DNA of 15,398 bases from Oscillospiraceae bacterium (GTDB lineage Bacteria > Bacillota > Clostridia > Oscillospirales > Ruminococcaceae): positions 1 to 15,398 of the forward strand of contig JAAWBP010000007.1 of the NCBI GenBank assembly GCA_022792755.1, written 5' to 3'. The stretch's first letter is position 1, and every line of letters begins with the position of its first letter. Shown in pieces: positions 1 through 6,607 of this stretch. Position numbers and translations under genes: made by a program. The notes under the pieces are model-generated. The model made no database searches, was not told the DNA's origin, and was given only the letters and a program-made list of their open reading frames with translations.

Positions 1-572
1 CCCCCGATGCCGTAGCGGAGCAGGATAATCCGCTGCTCCCTTGGAGAGAGGACGTCGCGGATATATTCATGGAGCTGCTGCGTCTTGAATTTCAGGTCGA
101 GGTCGTCAATGATGCTGTCGTCTTCGGCGAAAATATCCAACAGCGTCAGAGCGTTTCCGTCTTTGTCGGTGTCGATCGGGTCGTTGATATACACGTCCCC
201 TGCCGTTTTTTTGAGGTTTCGGAAATACATCAGGATTTCATTTTCGATACATCTGGATGCATAAGTCGCAAAGCGGGTGCCCTTTTCATAGTTAAAGGTG
301 TTGACCGCCTTCACCAGCCCGATGCTCCCGATCGAGATCAAATCGTCTTGGTCATTGGAAGAGGCGTAATATTTTTTGATGATGTGGGCGACCAGGCGCA
401 GGTTGTGTTCGATCAGCTCCGTCCGGGCGGCTTCATCCCCCGCAGCCATCCGCTCAAAGCATTCCTGTTCCCGTTTGGGGGAGAGCGGCTTGGGAAACGA
501 GCCGTGCCCTTCAACGTGCAGCGCAAAATAGAGCAGGTTGGAACAGATCAGTGAAAACAGCATTGTAAACAT
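1..572 (-). CDS. sigK: RNA polymerase sporulation sigma factor SigK, 3' end cut by window edge
   Basis: Late mother-cell sigma factor that directs RNA polymerase to spore coat and cortex genes during sporulation. Reading the minus strand from 572 gives a 190-residue partial protein. A hydrophobic N-terminus is followed by GSFPKPLS (typical of SigK), then region 2 with NLRLVAHIIKKYY, DQDDLISIGSIGLVKA and ATYASRCIENEILMYFRN. The sequence runs off the window in LSPREQRIILLRYGIG, the start of region 4. The hydrophobic N-terminus resembles the pro-sequence that is cleaved to activate SigK in Bacillus. Start chosen at 572 (ATG) with a GGAAGG ribosome site about 11 bases upstream; an in-frame ATG at 563 is possible. 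No interruption by a skin-type element is visible in the part present. SigE is a close relative, but GSFPKPLS and the IGSIGLVKA context favour SigK. Confidence 0.93.
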   Translation of the reverse strand, partial: MFTMLFSLICSNLLYFALHVEGHGSFPKPLSPKREQECFERMAAGDEAARTELIEHNLRLVAHIIKKYYASSNDQDDLISIGSIGLVKAVNTFNYEKGTRFATYASRCIENEILMYFRNLKKTAGDVYINDPIDTDKDGNALTLLDIFAEDDSIIDDLDLKFKTQQLHEYIRDVLSPREQRIILLRYGIG

Positions 573-596
573 AGCAAGCACATCCTTCCGATTTTA

Positions 597-604
597 AGTG
601 TATG
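597..604 (-). promoter_or_regulatory. Sporulation-type -10 element (SigE/SigK class) upstream of sigK
   Basis: The minus strand reads CATACACTTA here, 25 bases before the chosen sigK start. It fits the -10 consensus of mother-cell sigma factors (CATACAnT for SigE, CATAnnnTA for SigK). No convincing -35 element could be fixed at the expected distance, so the assignment rests on the -10 match and its position just ahead of the ribosome site. It suggests sigK is switched on by SigE and reinforced by its own product, as known in Bacillus. Confidence 0.55.
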
Positions 605-681
605 AATCAAGAAGGTGTTTTTTGTCTGTCCGCTCAATCTTCACAAGACGAAAATCCCTGGTAAATGTCTGCACATAACGA

Positions 682-715
682 GAAAGCACCGCCGCTGTAC
701 AGCGGCGGTGCTTTC
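682..715 (-). terminator. Hairpin terminator between the purine permease and sigK
   Basis: A perfect inverted repeat (arm GAAAGCACCGCCGCTG around a TA centre) lies 39 bases past the permease stop codon. In the minus direction the arm ends in CTTTC and continues TCGTT, a modest U-rich tail. It would end permease transcription before the sigK promoter. Confidence 0.7.
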
Positions 716-753
716 AACAGAAAGGACAAACAAAATGAAGATTGTCGGCTGAT

Positions 754-2106
754 TTAGATGATGCCGAGGGTCGTCAGCGCGGCGAGGACATACTTGAGCA
801 GGAAGAGCGCGACGATGACGTACATCAGCGGGTGAATCTCTTTCACCTTGCGGGAAGCCAGCTTGACGACTACATAGGAGATGAAGCCGAAGGCGAGCCC
901 GTCAGTGATCGAGTAGAAGAGCGGCATGCAGATGACCGTCAGGAAGGACGGGATCGCAATCGACATGTCATGCCAGTCGACATCCTTGAGCGCCCCCGCC
1001 ATCATCACACCGACAACGATCAGGACCGGCGCAGTCGCAGCGCCCGGGACAAAGCCCAGCACCGGGGAGAGGAAGAGGGCGAGGATGAAGCACAGGCCGG
1101 TGACGCTGGAAGTCAGGCCGGTCTTGCCGCCGGCCGAGATCCCCGCGGTGGATTCCACATAGGTGGTGACGGTGGAGGTGCCGATGATCGCGCCCGCAGA
1201 GGTCGCAATCGCGTCGGCCAGCATCGCGCGCTCGACCTTCGGCAGGTTGCCGTTTTCGTCGAGGTAGCCCGCTTTGTTGGCGGCACCGATCAAGGTGCCG
1301 ATGGTGTCGAACATATCGACCAGCACCAGGGTGATCATAACGGCGATCAAAGAGGCGATCGGGGCGGAGAAGAGCTCGCCGAAGCCGGCGAAAGCCGCGC
1401 CGAAGACGCTGAAATCGAGGACGGGAACCCAGCTCTGCGGCAGAGAAACCCCCATCGGGACATTAAAGCAGAACTGAAGGATGCAGCCGACGAGCGAGGT
1501 GCCGATGATCGAGACAAAGAGCGCGCCCGGGCATTTGACGATGACCAGAACGATGGTCAGGATCAATCCAAAGAGGGCGAGCAGGGTGGTCGGCTCGGCG
1601 AGGGAACCCATCCCGATGATGGTTCCGGTCTCGCTGGAAAGGAGCCCGGCGTTATTGAAGCCGATCAGGGCGATGAAGAAGCCGATGCCGGCGGAAATCG
1701 CCTTTTTCAAGCTGAGCGGGATTGCATTGACAATCGCCTTCCGGGCGCCGGTGACGGTGAGGACGATGAAGAAGATGCCGGCGATGAAGACCGCGGAGAG
1801 AGCCGCCGAATAGGACAGGCCCATCCCGAGGCAGAGGGTGTAGGCAAAGACGGCGTTAAGGCCCATGCCGGGCGCCTGCGCGAGCGGGTAGTTGGTTAGC
1901 CAGCCGATCAACCAGGTGCCGATGGCAGCGGCAAGGCAGGTCGCGGTCATGACGGCGATGTCCGGCATGCCGACCGGCGATTCCGAGCCGAGGAAGGTCG
2001 GGTTGACGAAGATGATATACGCCATGGTGAAGAAGGTCGTCAAACCGGCGATAATCTCGGTCTTAATGGAAGTGCCGTTTGCCTGGAGTTTGAACAATTT
2101 TTCCAT
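754..2106 (-). CDS. NCS2 family (AzgA/PbuG-like) purine permease
   Basis: Integral membrane importer of the nucleobase:cation symporter 2 superfamily, most likely for hypoxanthine, guanine or adenine. The 450-residue product opens with the family signature IKTEIIAGLTTFFTMAYIIF. It also has the conserved QAPGMGLNAVFAYTL (around residue 76) and DMFDTIGTLIGAA, and alternates hydrophobic segments over its whole length (about 12-14 membrane spans). Length is normal for AzgA-type members (430-480). The ATG at 2106 follows AAGGAG with an 8-base gap. It is transcribed alone, from a promoter about 270 bp upstream, through a leader that can fold extensively and contains a terminator-like hairpin. Expression is therefore probably controlled by early termination. 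Which purine it prefers cannot be read from the sequence. A long open frame on the opposite strand is a by-product of GC-rich codons. Confidence 0.93.
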   Translation of the reverse strand: MEKLFKLQANGTSIKTEIIAGLTTFFTMAYIIFVNPTFLGSESPVGMPDIAVMTATCLAAAIGTWLIGWLTNYPLAQAPGMGLNAVFAYTLCLGMGLSYSAALSAVFIAGIFFIVLTVTGARKAIVNAIPLSLKKAISAGIGFFIALIGFNNAGLLSSETGTIIGMGSLAEPTTLLALFGLILTIVLVIVKCPGALFVSIIGTSLVGCILQFCFNVPMGVSLPQSWVPVLDFSVFGAAFAGFGELFSAPIASLIAVMITLVLVDMFDTIGTLIGAANKAGYLDENGNLPKVERAMLADAIATSAGAIIGTSTVTTYVESTAGISAGGKTGLTSSVTGLCFILALFLSPVLGFVPGAATAPVLIVVGVMMAGALKDVDWHDMSIAIPSFLTVICMPLFYSITDGLAFGFISYVVVKLASRKVKEIHPLMYVIVALFLLKYVLAALTTLGII

Positions 2107-2171
2107 TATGAGTGCTCCTTTTAAAATTTTATATTCCTAAGAGGTAGGAGTGAAAACGCGCCTCTTTGGTG

Positions 2172-2212
2172 CAAAAACGACAAATCCCCCACTCTTGAAC
2201 AAACGGGGGAAT
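2172..2212 (-). terminator. Terminator-like hairpin in the permease leader (possible attenuator)
   Basis: On the minus strand TCCCCC pairs with GGGGGA across a 14-base loop, followed by TTTGTCGTTTTTG. It sits about 65 bases before the permease start and about 160-190 bases after the predicted transcription start. It could end a separate small RNA or act as the expression platform of a riboswitch. The stem is only 6 bp, so strength is uncertain. Confidence 0.5.
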
Positions 2213-2222
2213 CCTGCTAAAC

Positions 2223-2368
2223 ATAGACGAAAAAGCTCATAACCCACATGACCGAAAGGCTCGTCCCAAACACGGGAAAAGCCAAGGCACCTGCTCCTTC
2301 CGGAAAGACCGGCCCGCACCCCCTGGAAAACAAGGCGGAACCCTGATTGGAGCAAGAAAAAGTCTACT
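2223..2368 (-). ncRNA. Candidate structured leader RNA upstream of purine permease
   Basis: The predicted transcript starts near 2368. Its first bases, GUAGAC (2367-2362), pair with GUCUAU (2228-2223) to close a domain of about 145 nt. GCUC/GAGC and AAUC/GGUU extend the closing helix. Inside are three hairpins: CCGCCUUG/CAGGG plus CGG (2338-2314), CCGG-UCUUU-CCGG (2312-2300), and GGCU..UCCC/GGGA..AGCC (2283-2258). A terminator-like hairpin follows at 2212-2172. The pairing was found by eye without energy calculation. It lacks the conserved loops of the purine riboswitch. It is somewhat short for 6S RNA but could be a divergent relative. A metabolite-sensing leader for the purine permease is my preferred but unproven reading. 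Confidence 0.45.
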
Positions 2369-2374
2369 TTGTCT

Positions 2375-2403
2375 AGTATGCCATGCGTTTTCATTAAAGT
2401 CAA
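2375..2403 (-). promoter_or_regulatory. Sigma-A promoter of the purine permease leader
   Basis: The minus strand reads TTGACT (2403-2398), a 17-base spacer ending in TGG, then CATACT (2380-2375). Predicted transcription start is near 2368, exactly at the 5' end of the folded leader. Confidence 0.75.
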
Positions 2404-2500
2404 TATTTGTTTACAAAAAATCTTTATTTTTTGGCAAAAAAGAAAAAATTTCGTCATTACGGAAAGTTCGGGCGCTTTTCCGTCCGGCGGACAGTGATCC

Positions 2501-2529
2501 TTGACAAATCATCCCCGATCCCCTATAGT
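2501..2529 (+). promoter_or_regulatory. Sigma-A promoter of the GH120 gene
   Basis: TTGACA (2501-2506), 17-base spacer, TATAGT (2524-2529): a near-consensus promoter. The start of transcription would be near 2536, giving a leader of about 70 bases before the ATG at 2605. It is divergent from the permease promoter, with about 100 bp of AT-rich DNA between their -35 elements. Confidence 0.8.
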
Positions 2530-2604
2530 AAGGGCAAAGGGGCGGGCGGCGTTCTGTCAGATGGTAAAACGACGATTTTGAAACATGGTGAAAGGGGTGT
2601 TTTG

Positions 2605-4602
2605 ATGGTTTATTATGTATCAGCCGCAGCGGAACGGGACGGCGACGGGAGTAGGGAACGGCCTTTTAAGAAGATCGGAGATGCGGCCCAGATCGCCCGC
2701 GCGGGCGACGAGGTGCGGGTGCTGCCGGGCGTTTACCGGGAGTATGTCAACCCCAGGTATTCCGGGAAGGCGGATGCGCCGGTCGTCTACCGTTCGGCCG
2801 AGCCGCTGGCGGCGGTCATCACCGGCGCGGAAGAGGTCAAGAGCTGGGAACAATACGAGGGGGACGTCTGGCTCGCCCGGATCCCCAACGGGATTTTTGG
2901 CGGCTACAACCCCTATACCACCGTCATCTTTGGGGACTGGTACTACGCGGACGTCCCCCTGCACACCGGGGAGGTTTATCTGAACGGGCGTTCCCTTTAT
3001 GAAACCTCCGCGCTGGAGGGCGTCCTGCATCCGGAGCCTCACCGCGCCTCCTGGGAGCCGGCGTTTTCCGTTTATAAGTGGTACACCTGCCAGGAGGGCG
3101 GGGAGACCCTGATCTACGCCAATTTCCAGGGCGCCGACCCCAATGAGGAAACGGTGGAGATCAACGTCCGCAGGAACTGCTTTTACCCGGACAGAACCGG
3201 CGTCGATTACATCACCCTCTCCGGCTTCACCGTAAAGCAGGCCGCCACCACCTGGGCCCCGCCCACTGCCTACCAGGAGGGGATGGTCGGGCCCCACTGG
3301 AGCAAGGGCTGGGTCATCGAGGACTGCGAGGTGTCCGATTCGAAGTGTTGCGGGATCTCCTTAGGGAAATACCTCCAGCCGGAAAACGAAAACAAGTGGT
3401 CGCTCAAGCGCTTGAAGCACGGCACCCAGACCGAGCGGGATGCGATCTGCCAGGCGCAGCTCGAGGGCTGGACAAAGGAGCGGGTCGGTTCCCACATCAT
3501 CCGCCGGTGCAACATCCACCACTGCGAGCAGACCGGGATTGTCGGGCATCTGGGGGGCGTTTTCTCCCTGATCGAGGACAATCACATCCACCACATCAAC
3601 AACAAGCAGCAGCTCTCCGGCGCGGAGATCGGCGGGATCAAGATGCACGCCGCCATCGACGTGGTCTTCCGGCGCAACCACATCCACCACTGCACCCGGG
3701 GGATCTGGCTCGACTGGCAGGCGCAGGGCACCCGCGTGACCCAGAACCTGTTCCACGACAACACGCCCCCTGTGGGCGCCGAGCTGCGGGGCGGCCTGGC
3801 GCTGGGCGAGGATCTTTTCATCGAGGTCAGCCACGGCCCAACCCTGGTCGACAACAACCTTTTCCTCTCCCCCTTCTGCTGCAAGCTCGCAACCCAGGGA
3901 ACCGCCTTTGTCCACAACCTCATCTGCGGCCCCTTTACCAGCGTGGGCACGGGGACGGACAACGCCGGGACGACACAGCCCCGTTACACCCCCTACCACC
4001 TCCCCCACCGGACGGAGGTCGCGGGCTTTATGACCTTCCTCCACGGGGACGACCGTTTCTATAACAACGTCTTTATCCAGAACCAGCTTCCGCCGGAATT
4101 CGTCGAATTCAGTGCGAACGGCCCCTGGGGCGACGCCAACGAAACGGTGGGAACCAAACCGTTCGACGGATATCCCACCGAGCAGGAGTATCTGGCGCAG
4201 TTTTTTGCCGAGGGGGATACCGGGCTCAAGGAAGACCGGAACAAATATTACACCAAGCTCCCCGTTTACACTGGGGGGAACGTCTATTTCAACGGCGCGC
4301 TGCCCTGTGAAAAAGAGGCCAATTACAAGATGGACGATGAACATGCCGTTTATCTGCGCCTAGTGGAGGAGGACGGTAAATACCTGCTGGACACCAACCT
4401 CTATGACTTCCTGCCGGAATTCGAAACCGGGATGGTTTCCACCGAAACGCTCGGGGAAGCCTTCGAACCGGAGGAGCGGTTTGAAAACCCGGACGGAACC
4501 GAGATCGTCTTCGACCGGGATTACTTCGGCGACGCCAGGGGGATCCATCCGCTGGCCGGGCCCTTTGCCGGAAGGGACGGCCTGCGGCGGCCTCTGGCGT
4601 AA
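2605..4602 (+). CDS. GH120-type beta-xylosidase (right-handed beta-helix glycosidase)
   Basis: Probable beta-xylosidase releasing xylose from xylo-oligosaccharides. The 665-residue protein follows the pattern I recall for Thermoanaerobacterium XylC, the founder of GH120. An N-terminal segment contains AGDEVRVLPGVYRE, then come FGDWYYADVPLHTGEVYLNG, ANFQGADPNEETVEINVRR, DYITLSGFTVKQAAT.WAPPT, SKGWVIEDCEVSDSKC, HIIRRCNIHHC and VGHLGGVFSLIEDN.IHH, and LDWQAQGTRV. The expected catalytic Asp is D370 (in WLDWQAQ) and the acid/base Glu is E407 (in FIEVSHGP). The stretch between them (about 35 residues) is longer than I recall for XylC. No signal peptide is seen, so it should act in the cytoplasm. 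The ATG at 2605 follows AAAGGGG with a 7-base gap. The reading frame is open further upstream to 2407, but that part covers the promoter and is not coding. Confidence 0.9.
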   Translation: MVYYVSAAAERDGDGSRERPFKKIGDAAQIARAGDEVRVLPGVYREYVNPRYSGKADAPVVYRSAEPLAAVITGAEEVKSWEQYEGDVWLARIPNGIFGGYNPYTTVIFGDWYYADVPLHTGEVYLNGRSLYETSALEGVLHPEPHRASWEPAFSVYKWYTCQEGGETLIYANFQGADPNEETVEINVRRNCFYPDRTGVDYITLSGFTVKQAATTWAPPTAYQEGMVGPHWSKGWVIEDCEVSDSKCCGISLGKYLQPENENKWSLKRLKHGTQTERDAICQAQLEGWTKERVGSHIIRRCNIHHCEQTGIVGHLGGVFSLIEDNHIHHINNKQQLSGAEIGGIKMHAAIDVVFRRNHIHHCTRGIWLDWQAQGTRVTQNLFHDNTPPVGAELRGGLALGEDLFIEVSHGPTLVDNNLFLSPFCCKLATQGTAFVHNLICGPFTSVGTGTDNAGTTQPRYTPYHLPHRTEVAGFMTFLHGDDRFYNNVFIQNQLPPEFVEFSANGPWGDANETVGTKPFDGYPTEQEYLAQFFAEGDTGLKEDRNKYYTKLPVYTGGNVYFNGALPCEKEANYKMDDEHAVYLRLVEEDGKYLLDTNLYDFLPEFETGMVSTETLGEAFEPEERFENPDGTEIVFDRDYFGDARGIHPLAGPFAGRDGLRRPLA

Positions 4603-4635
4603 GGCGGCGTCACCGGTATCCGGAAGGCAGCAAAA

Positions 4636-4667
4636 AAGCGGCGGACAGGATTTTCTGTCCGCCGCTT
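4636..4667. terminator. Bidirectional hairpin terminator between convergent GH120 and GH29 genes
   Basis: A 13-bp perfect stem (AAGCGGCGGACAG with its complement) encloses a 6-base loop. On the minus strand it runs into TTTTTTG, an excellent tail for the fucosidase transcript. On the plus strand the tail is CATATTTTAT, weaker but adequate for GH120. Confidence 0.85.
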
Positions 4668-4812
4668 CATATTTTATGCGATAAATTGATCCCAAATAGT
4701 ATCCTCGTGAACCGCAAAGCCGAACGCCGAAAAAACATGCAAAGAGCACTCCTGCCGGTTGATATGGGCCGGCTCTGCGAAAGCGGTGCCGATTGCTCCG
4801 TTTAATCAATTC

Positions 4813-6300
4813 CTATTTTTGGAGCGTGATCTTGAGGCAGGAGCAATGCCCCGCCTTCCCCGCGGGCAGATCGACAAGGAGCCCGGCGGAGGTCTGGCGG
4901 AAGGGCAGTTCTCCCCCGCCCAGAAGCTCGGCTTTCACCGCCGTCCCCTGCCCGAGCGGCAGGGAGCGGAGGATCGCAAGCTCCCCGGGCCAACGCATCA
5001 GGAAGGCGTAGAGCAGGTTCCCCTTGGAGGTGAATCGGACATCCCCCGGCTGCCAGCTGATCTCGCTTTCGTCGACATGTGCCGGCTCCCATCTGGTGGC
5101 CTCCGGCTCCTCTTCCGCGGCGGCTGTGTAGTTTGGGCCCTCTCCGCAGGCCTTCCAGGCGCGGGTGCCGAAGATGCCCTCGCCGTTGACCGCCATCCAT
5201 TCCGCCATCTTTTCGAGGATCCAGCCGCATTCCTCATCGACCGTCCCGTCCGGGAGCTGCGGGACGTTGAGGAGGATATTCCCGTTTTTGCTGACGTTGT
5301 CGATGATTGTTTCGATGAGGTATTCCCAGGTCTTATAAACGTCCCTGACGTTGTAGAACCAGTCGCCGATGCTGGTGCAGGTCTGCCACTGGTAGGGAGT
5401 GATCCGGTCCTCATGGTTGCGCTCGATGTCGAGAACGCCGAGCGGGAAGACCGACTTTGTCTTGTCCTTCTGGAAGAAGACTGCCTCGTTTTCGCCATGG
5501 ATCGCCGCGCTGGTGTTGTAGAGGTGGGCGACGAGGTCAAACCCGTAATGCCCGCAGGGGACGGGGCCGTCCGTATAGTAAAAATCGGGGGTGTATTTGT
5601 CGATCGCGTCCTTCATCCGCAGGAACCAATGCTTGTAAAAATCCTCGTTTTCCAAAAACCAGGTGCCTTGGAAAACGGTGTCGGTAACAGTCTGGTCGTA
5701 GTAGAGATCGGTATAGGCCGGATCGGCGCCGTCATAGGGCACGCCCTTGTATTTCCCCTTGACGTCGCAGCCCTTGTTGGGATAGTAAAAGCCTGGGCTC
5801 CCCGCAAGGTGTTCCGAAATCCCGAAGCGCATCCCTTTCTTCTCGGCGGCCTTTTTCCAGTCCCCGACGATATCCCGGTGCGGCCCCATCTTGACCGAGT
5901 TGAAATTCGGTTGGTATTTGGAGTCGAAGTTGTCGAAATTGTCGTGGTGGACGGCCTGGGCCATGAGATACCGCGCCCCGGCCCGGTAAAACAGGTCTGC
6001 AAGGGCGTCGGGATCGAACTTTTCCGCCTTCCAGAGCGGGATGAGGTCTTTGTAGCCGAATTTGGAGGGATGCCCGTATTTCCTGCGGTGGTAGAGGGCA
6101 ACCGGGTCGTCCTCCAAGTACATCCGGCGGGCGTACCAGTCGCCGTACATCGGAACCGACTGCGGCCCCCAGTGGGACCAAAACCCGATCTTCGCGTCCT
6201 TGTACCATTCGGGGCAGACAAACTGGCTGGTCAAAGACTCCAGTGTCCCTTCAAACTTCCCCGGCTTGATTGAAAAATCTCCATCGGTGCGGATTTTCAT
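4813..6300 (-). CDS. GH29 alpha-L-fucosidase
   Basis: Retaining exo-alpha-L-fucosidase removing terminal fucose from glycans. The 495-residue protein has the GH29 barrel features: WYKDAKIGFWSHWGPQSVP near the N-terminus, FDPDALADLFYRAGARYLMAQAVHHDNFDNFDS, and RFGISEHL. The presumed nucleophile is D244 in DFYYTDGPV. NGNILLNVPQLPDGTVDEE precedes WMAVNGEGIFGTRAWK, and a C-terminal beta domain ends the protein. No signal peptide is seen, so it is probably cytoplasmic. Start placed at the ATG at 6300 with AGGGTGA just upstream; an in-frame GTG at 6309 lies within that ribosome site and is less likely. The gene converges with GH120 and diverges from GH3. Subfamily and linkage preference cannot be decided by eye. 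Confidence 0.93.
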   Translation of the reverse strand: MKIRTDGDFSIKPGKFEGTLESLTSQFVCPEWYKDAKIGFWSHWGPQSVPMYGDWYARRMYLEDDPVALYHRRKYGHPSKFGYKDLIPLWKAEKFDPDALADLFYRAGARYLMAQAVHHDNFDNFDSKYQPNFNSVKMGPHRDIVGDWKKAAEKKGMRFGISEHLAGSPGFYYPNKGCDVKGKYKGVPYDGADPAYTDLYYDQTVTDTVFQGTWFLENEDFYKHWFLRMKDAIDKYTPDFYYTDGPVPCGHYGFDLVAHLYNTSAAIHGENEAVFFQKDKTKSVFPLGVLDIERNHEDRITPYQWQTCTSIGDWFYNVRDVYKTWEYLIETIIDNVSKNGNILLNVPQLPDGTVDEECGWILEKMAEWMAVNGEGIFGTRAWKACGEGPNYTAAAEEEPEATRWEPAHVDESEISWQPGDVRFTSKGNLLYAFLMRWPGELAILRSLPLGQGTAVKAELLGGGELPFRQTSAGLLVDLPAGKAGHCSCLKITLQK

Positions 6301-6403
6301 AACAATCACCCTGCGGCCCGGCCCTTCTCGCCGGCGCCGCTCCTTTTCCGTATTTTACGCGGCAGCCCGTGCGGCCGGGCCGTTCCTTTGCCAACCTATG
6401 CCG

Positions 6404-6432
6404 ATGATAGCAGATTGCAGAGCAAAAGTAAA
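6404..6432 (-). promoter_or_regulatory. Sigma-A promoter of the GH29 fucosidase
   Basis: The minus strand reads TTTACT (6432-6427), a 17-base spacer, then TATCAT (6409-6404). The leader to the ATG at 6300 is about 97 bases and GC-rich, with potential for local hairpins. Confidence 0.7.
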
Positions 6433-6469
6433 CACGGAATTTTTAATATTTAAATCAGCGTGCCGGGGC

Positions 6470-6498
6470 TTGTCCCCACCGTGAAAAAAAGCTATACT
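6470..6498 (+). promoter_or_regulatory. Sigma-A promoter of the GH3 gene
   Basis: TTGTCC (6470-6475), 17-base spacer, TATACT (6493-6498). The -10 is good and the -35 matches 4 of 6. Its -35 is 37 bp from that of the divergent fucosidase promoter, so one regulator could control both. Confidence 0.6.
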
Positions 6499-6504
6499 GA
6501 TTTT

Positions 6505-6522
6505 ATTAAAAACGTTTGTGAT
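6505..6522 (+). promoter_or_regulatory. Possible LacI-family operator at the GH3 transcription start
   Basis: An 18-bp imperfect palindrome with a central CG, ATTAAAAAC/GTTTGTGAT (7 of 9 positions symmetric), begins 6 bases after the GH3 -10. That is the classic position and symmetry of LacI-family sugar-responsive operators. No regulator gene lies in the window. It does not match the CcpA cre consensus well. Confidence 0.4.
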
Positions 6523-6607
6523 TTCCTATCTCACCGCTTCGGAAAAGAACGGAAGGATGGAAAATATACGCCTGTAGGGGCGCAGAAATTCAAGGGAGGA
6601 ATTAAGG

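Noticed and set aside
742..1899. Long plus-strand open frame (385 codons) opposite the permease gene
   Set aside because: It is extremely rich in Asp, Glu, Arg and Gly, as expected from the reverse of GC-rich hydrophobic codons, and has no ribosome site. The minus strand encodes a clear NCS2 permease.
2280..2312. Resemblance to bacterial SRP RNA (CCGGAAGGAGCAGG)
   Set aside because: The GGAA tetraloop and GGAGCAG side resemble SRP domain IV, but the required opposite strand (GUCAGG) is missing and CCGG pairs locally instead.
2223..2368. Permease leader as a classic purine riboswitch
   Set aside because: The conserved loop and junction sequences of the guanine/adenine aptamer (TATA..., loop kissing elements) are absent, and the fold is larger with three internal hairpins.
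2380..2397. CcpA cre site overlapping the permease promoter spacer (ATGAAAACGCATGGCAT)
   Set aside because: The right half is one base out of register with the cre consensus, and the site lies entirely in a normal promoter spacer.
2137..2457. Minus-strand open frame (106 codons) upstream of the permease
   Set aside because: It runs across the permease promoter and the folded leader; no ribosome site, and composition does not look like a protein.
2407..2604. Upstream extension of the GH120 frame (66 codons)
   Set aside because: It contains the sigma-A promoter and is Lys-rich and AT-rich, unlike the enzyme; the ATG at 2605 has a good ribosome site and aligns with the family start.
4759..6273. 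Long plus-strand open frame (504 codons) opposite the fucosidase gene
   Set aside because: It is antisense to a convincing GH29 gene, has no family-like motif, and starts in the intergenic region without a ribosome site.
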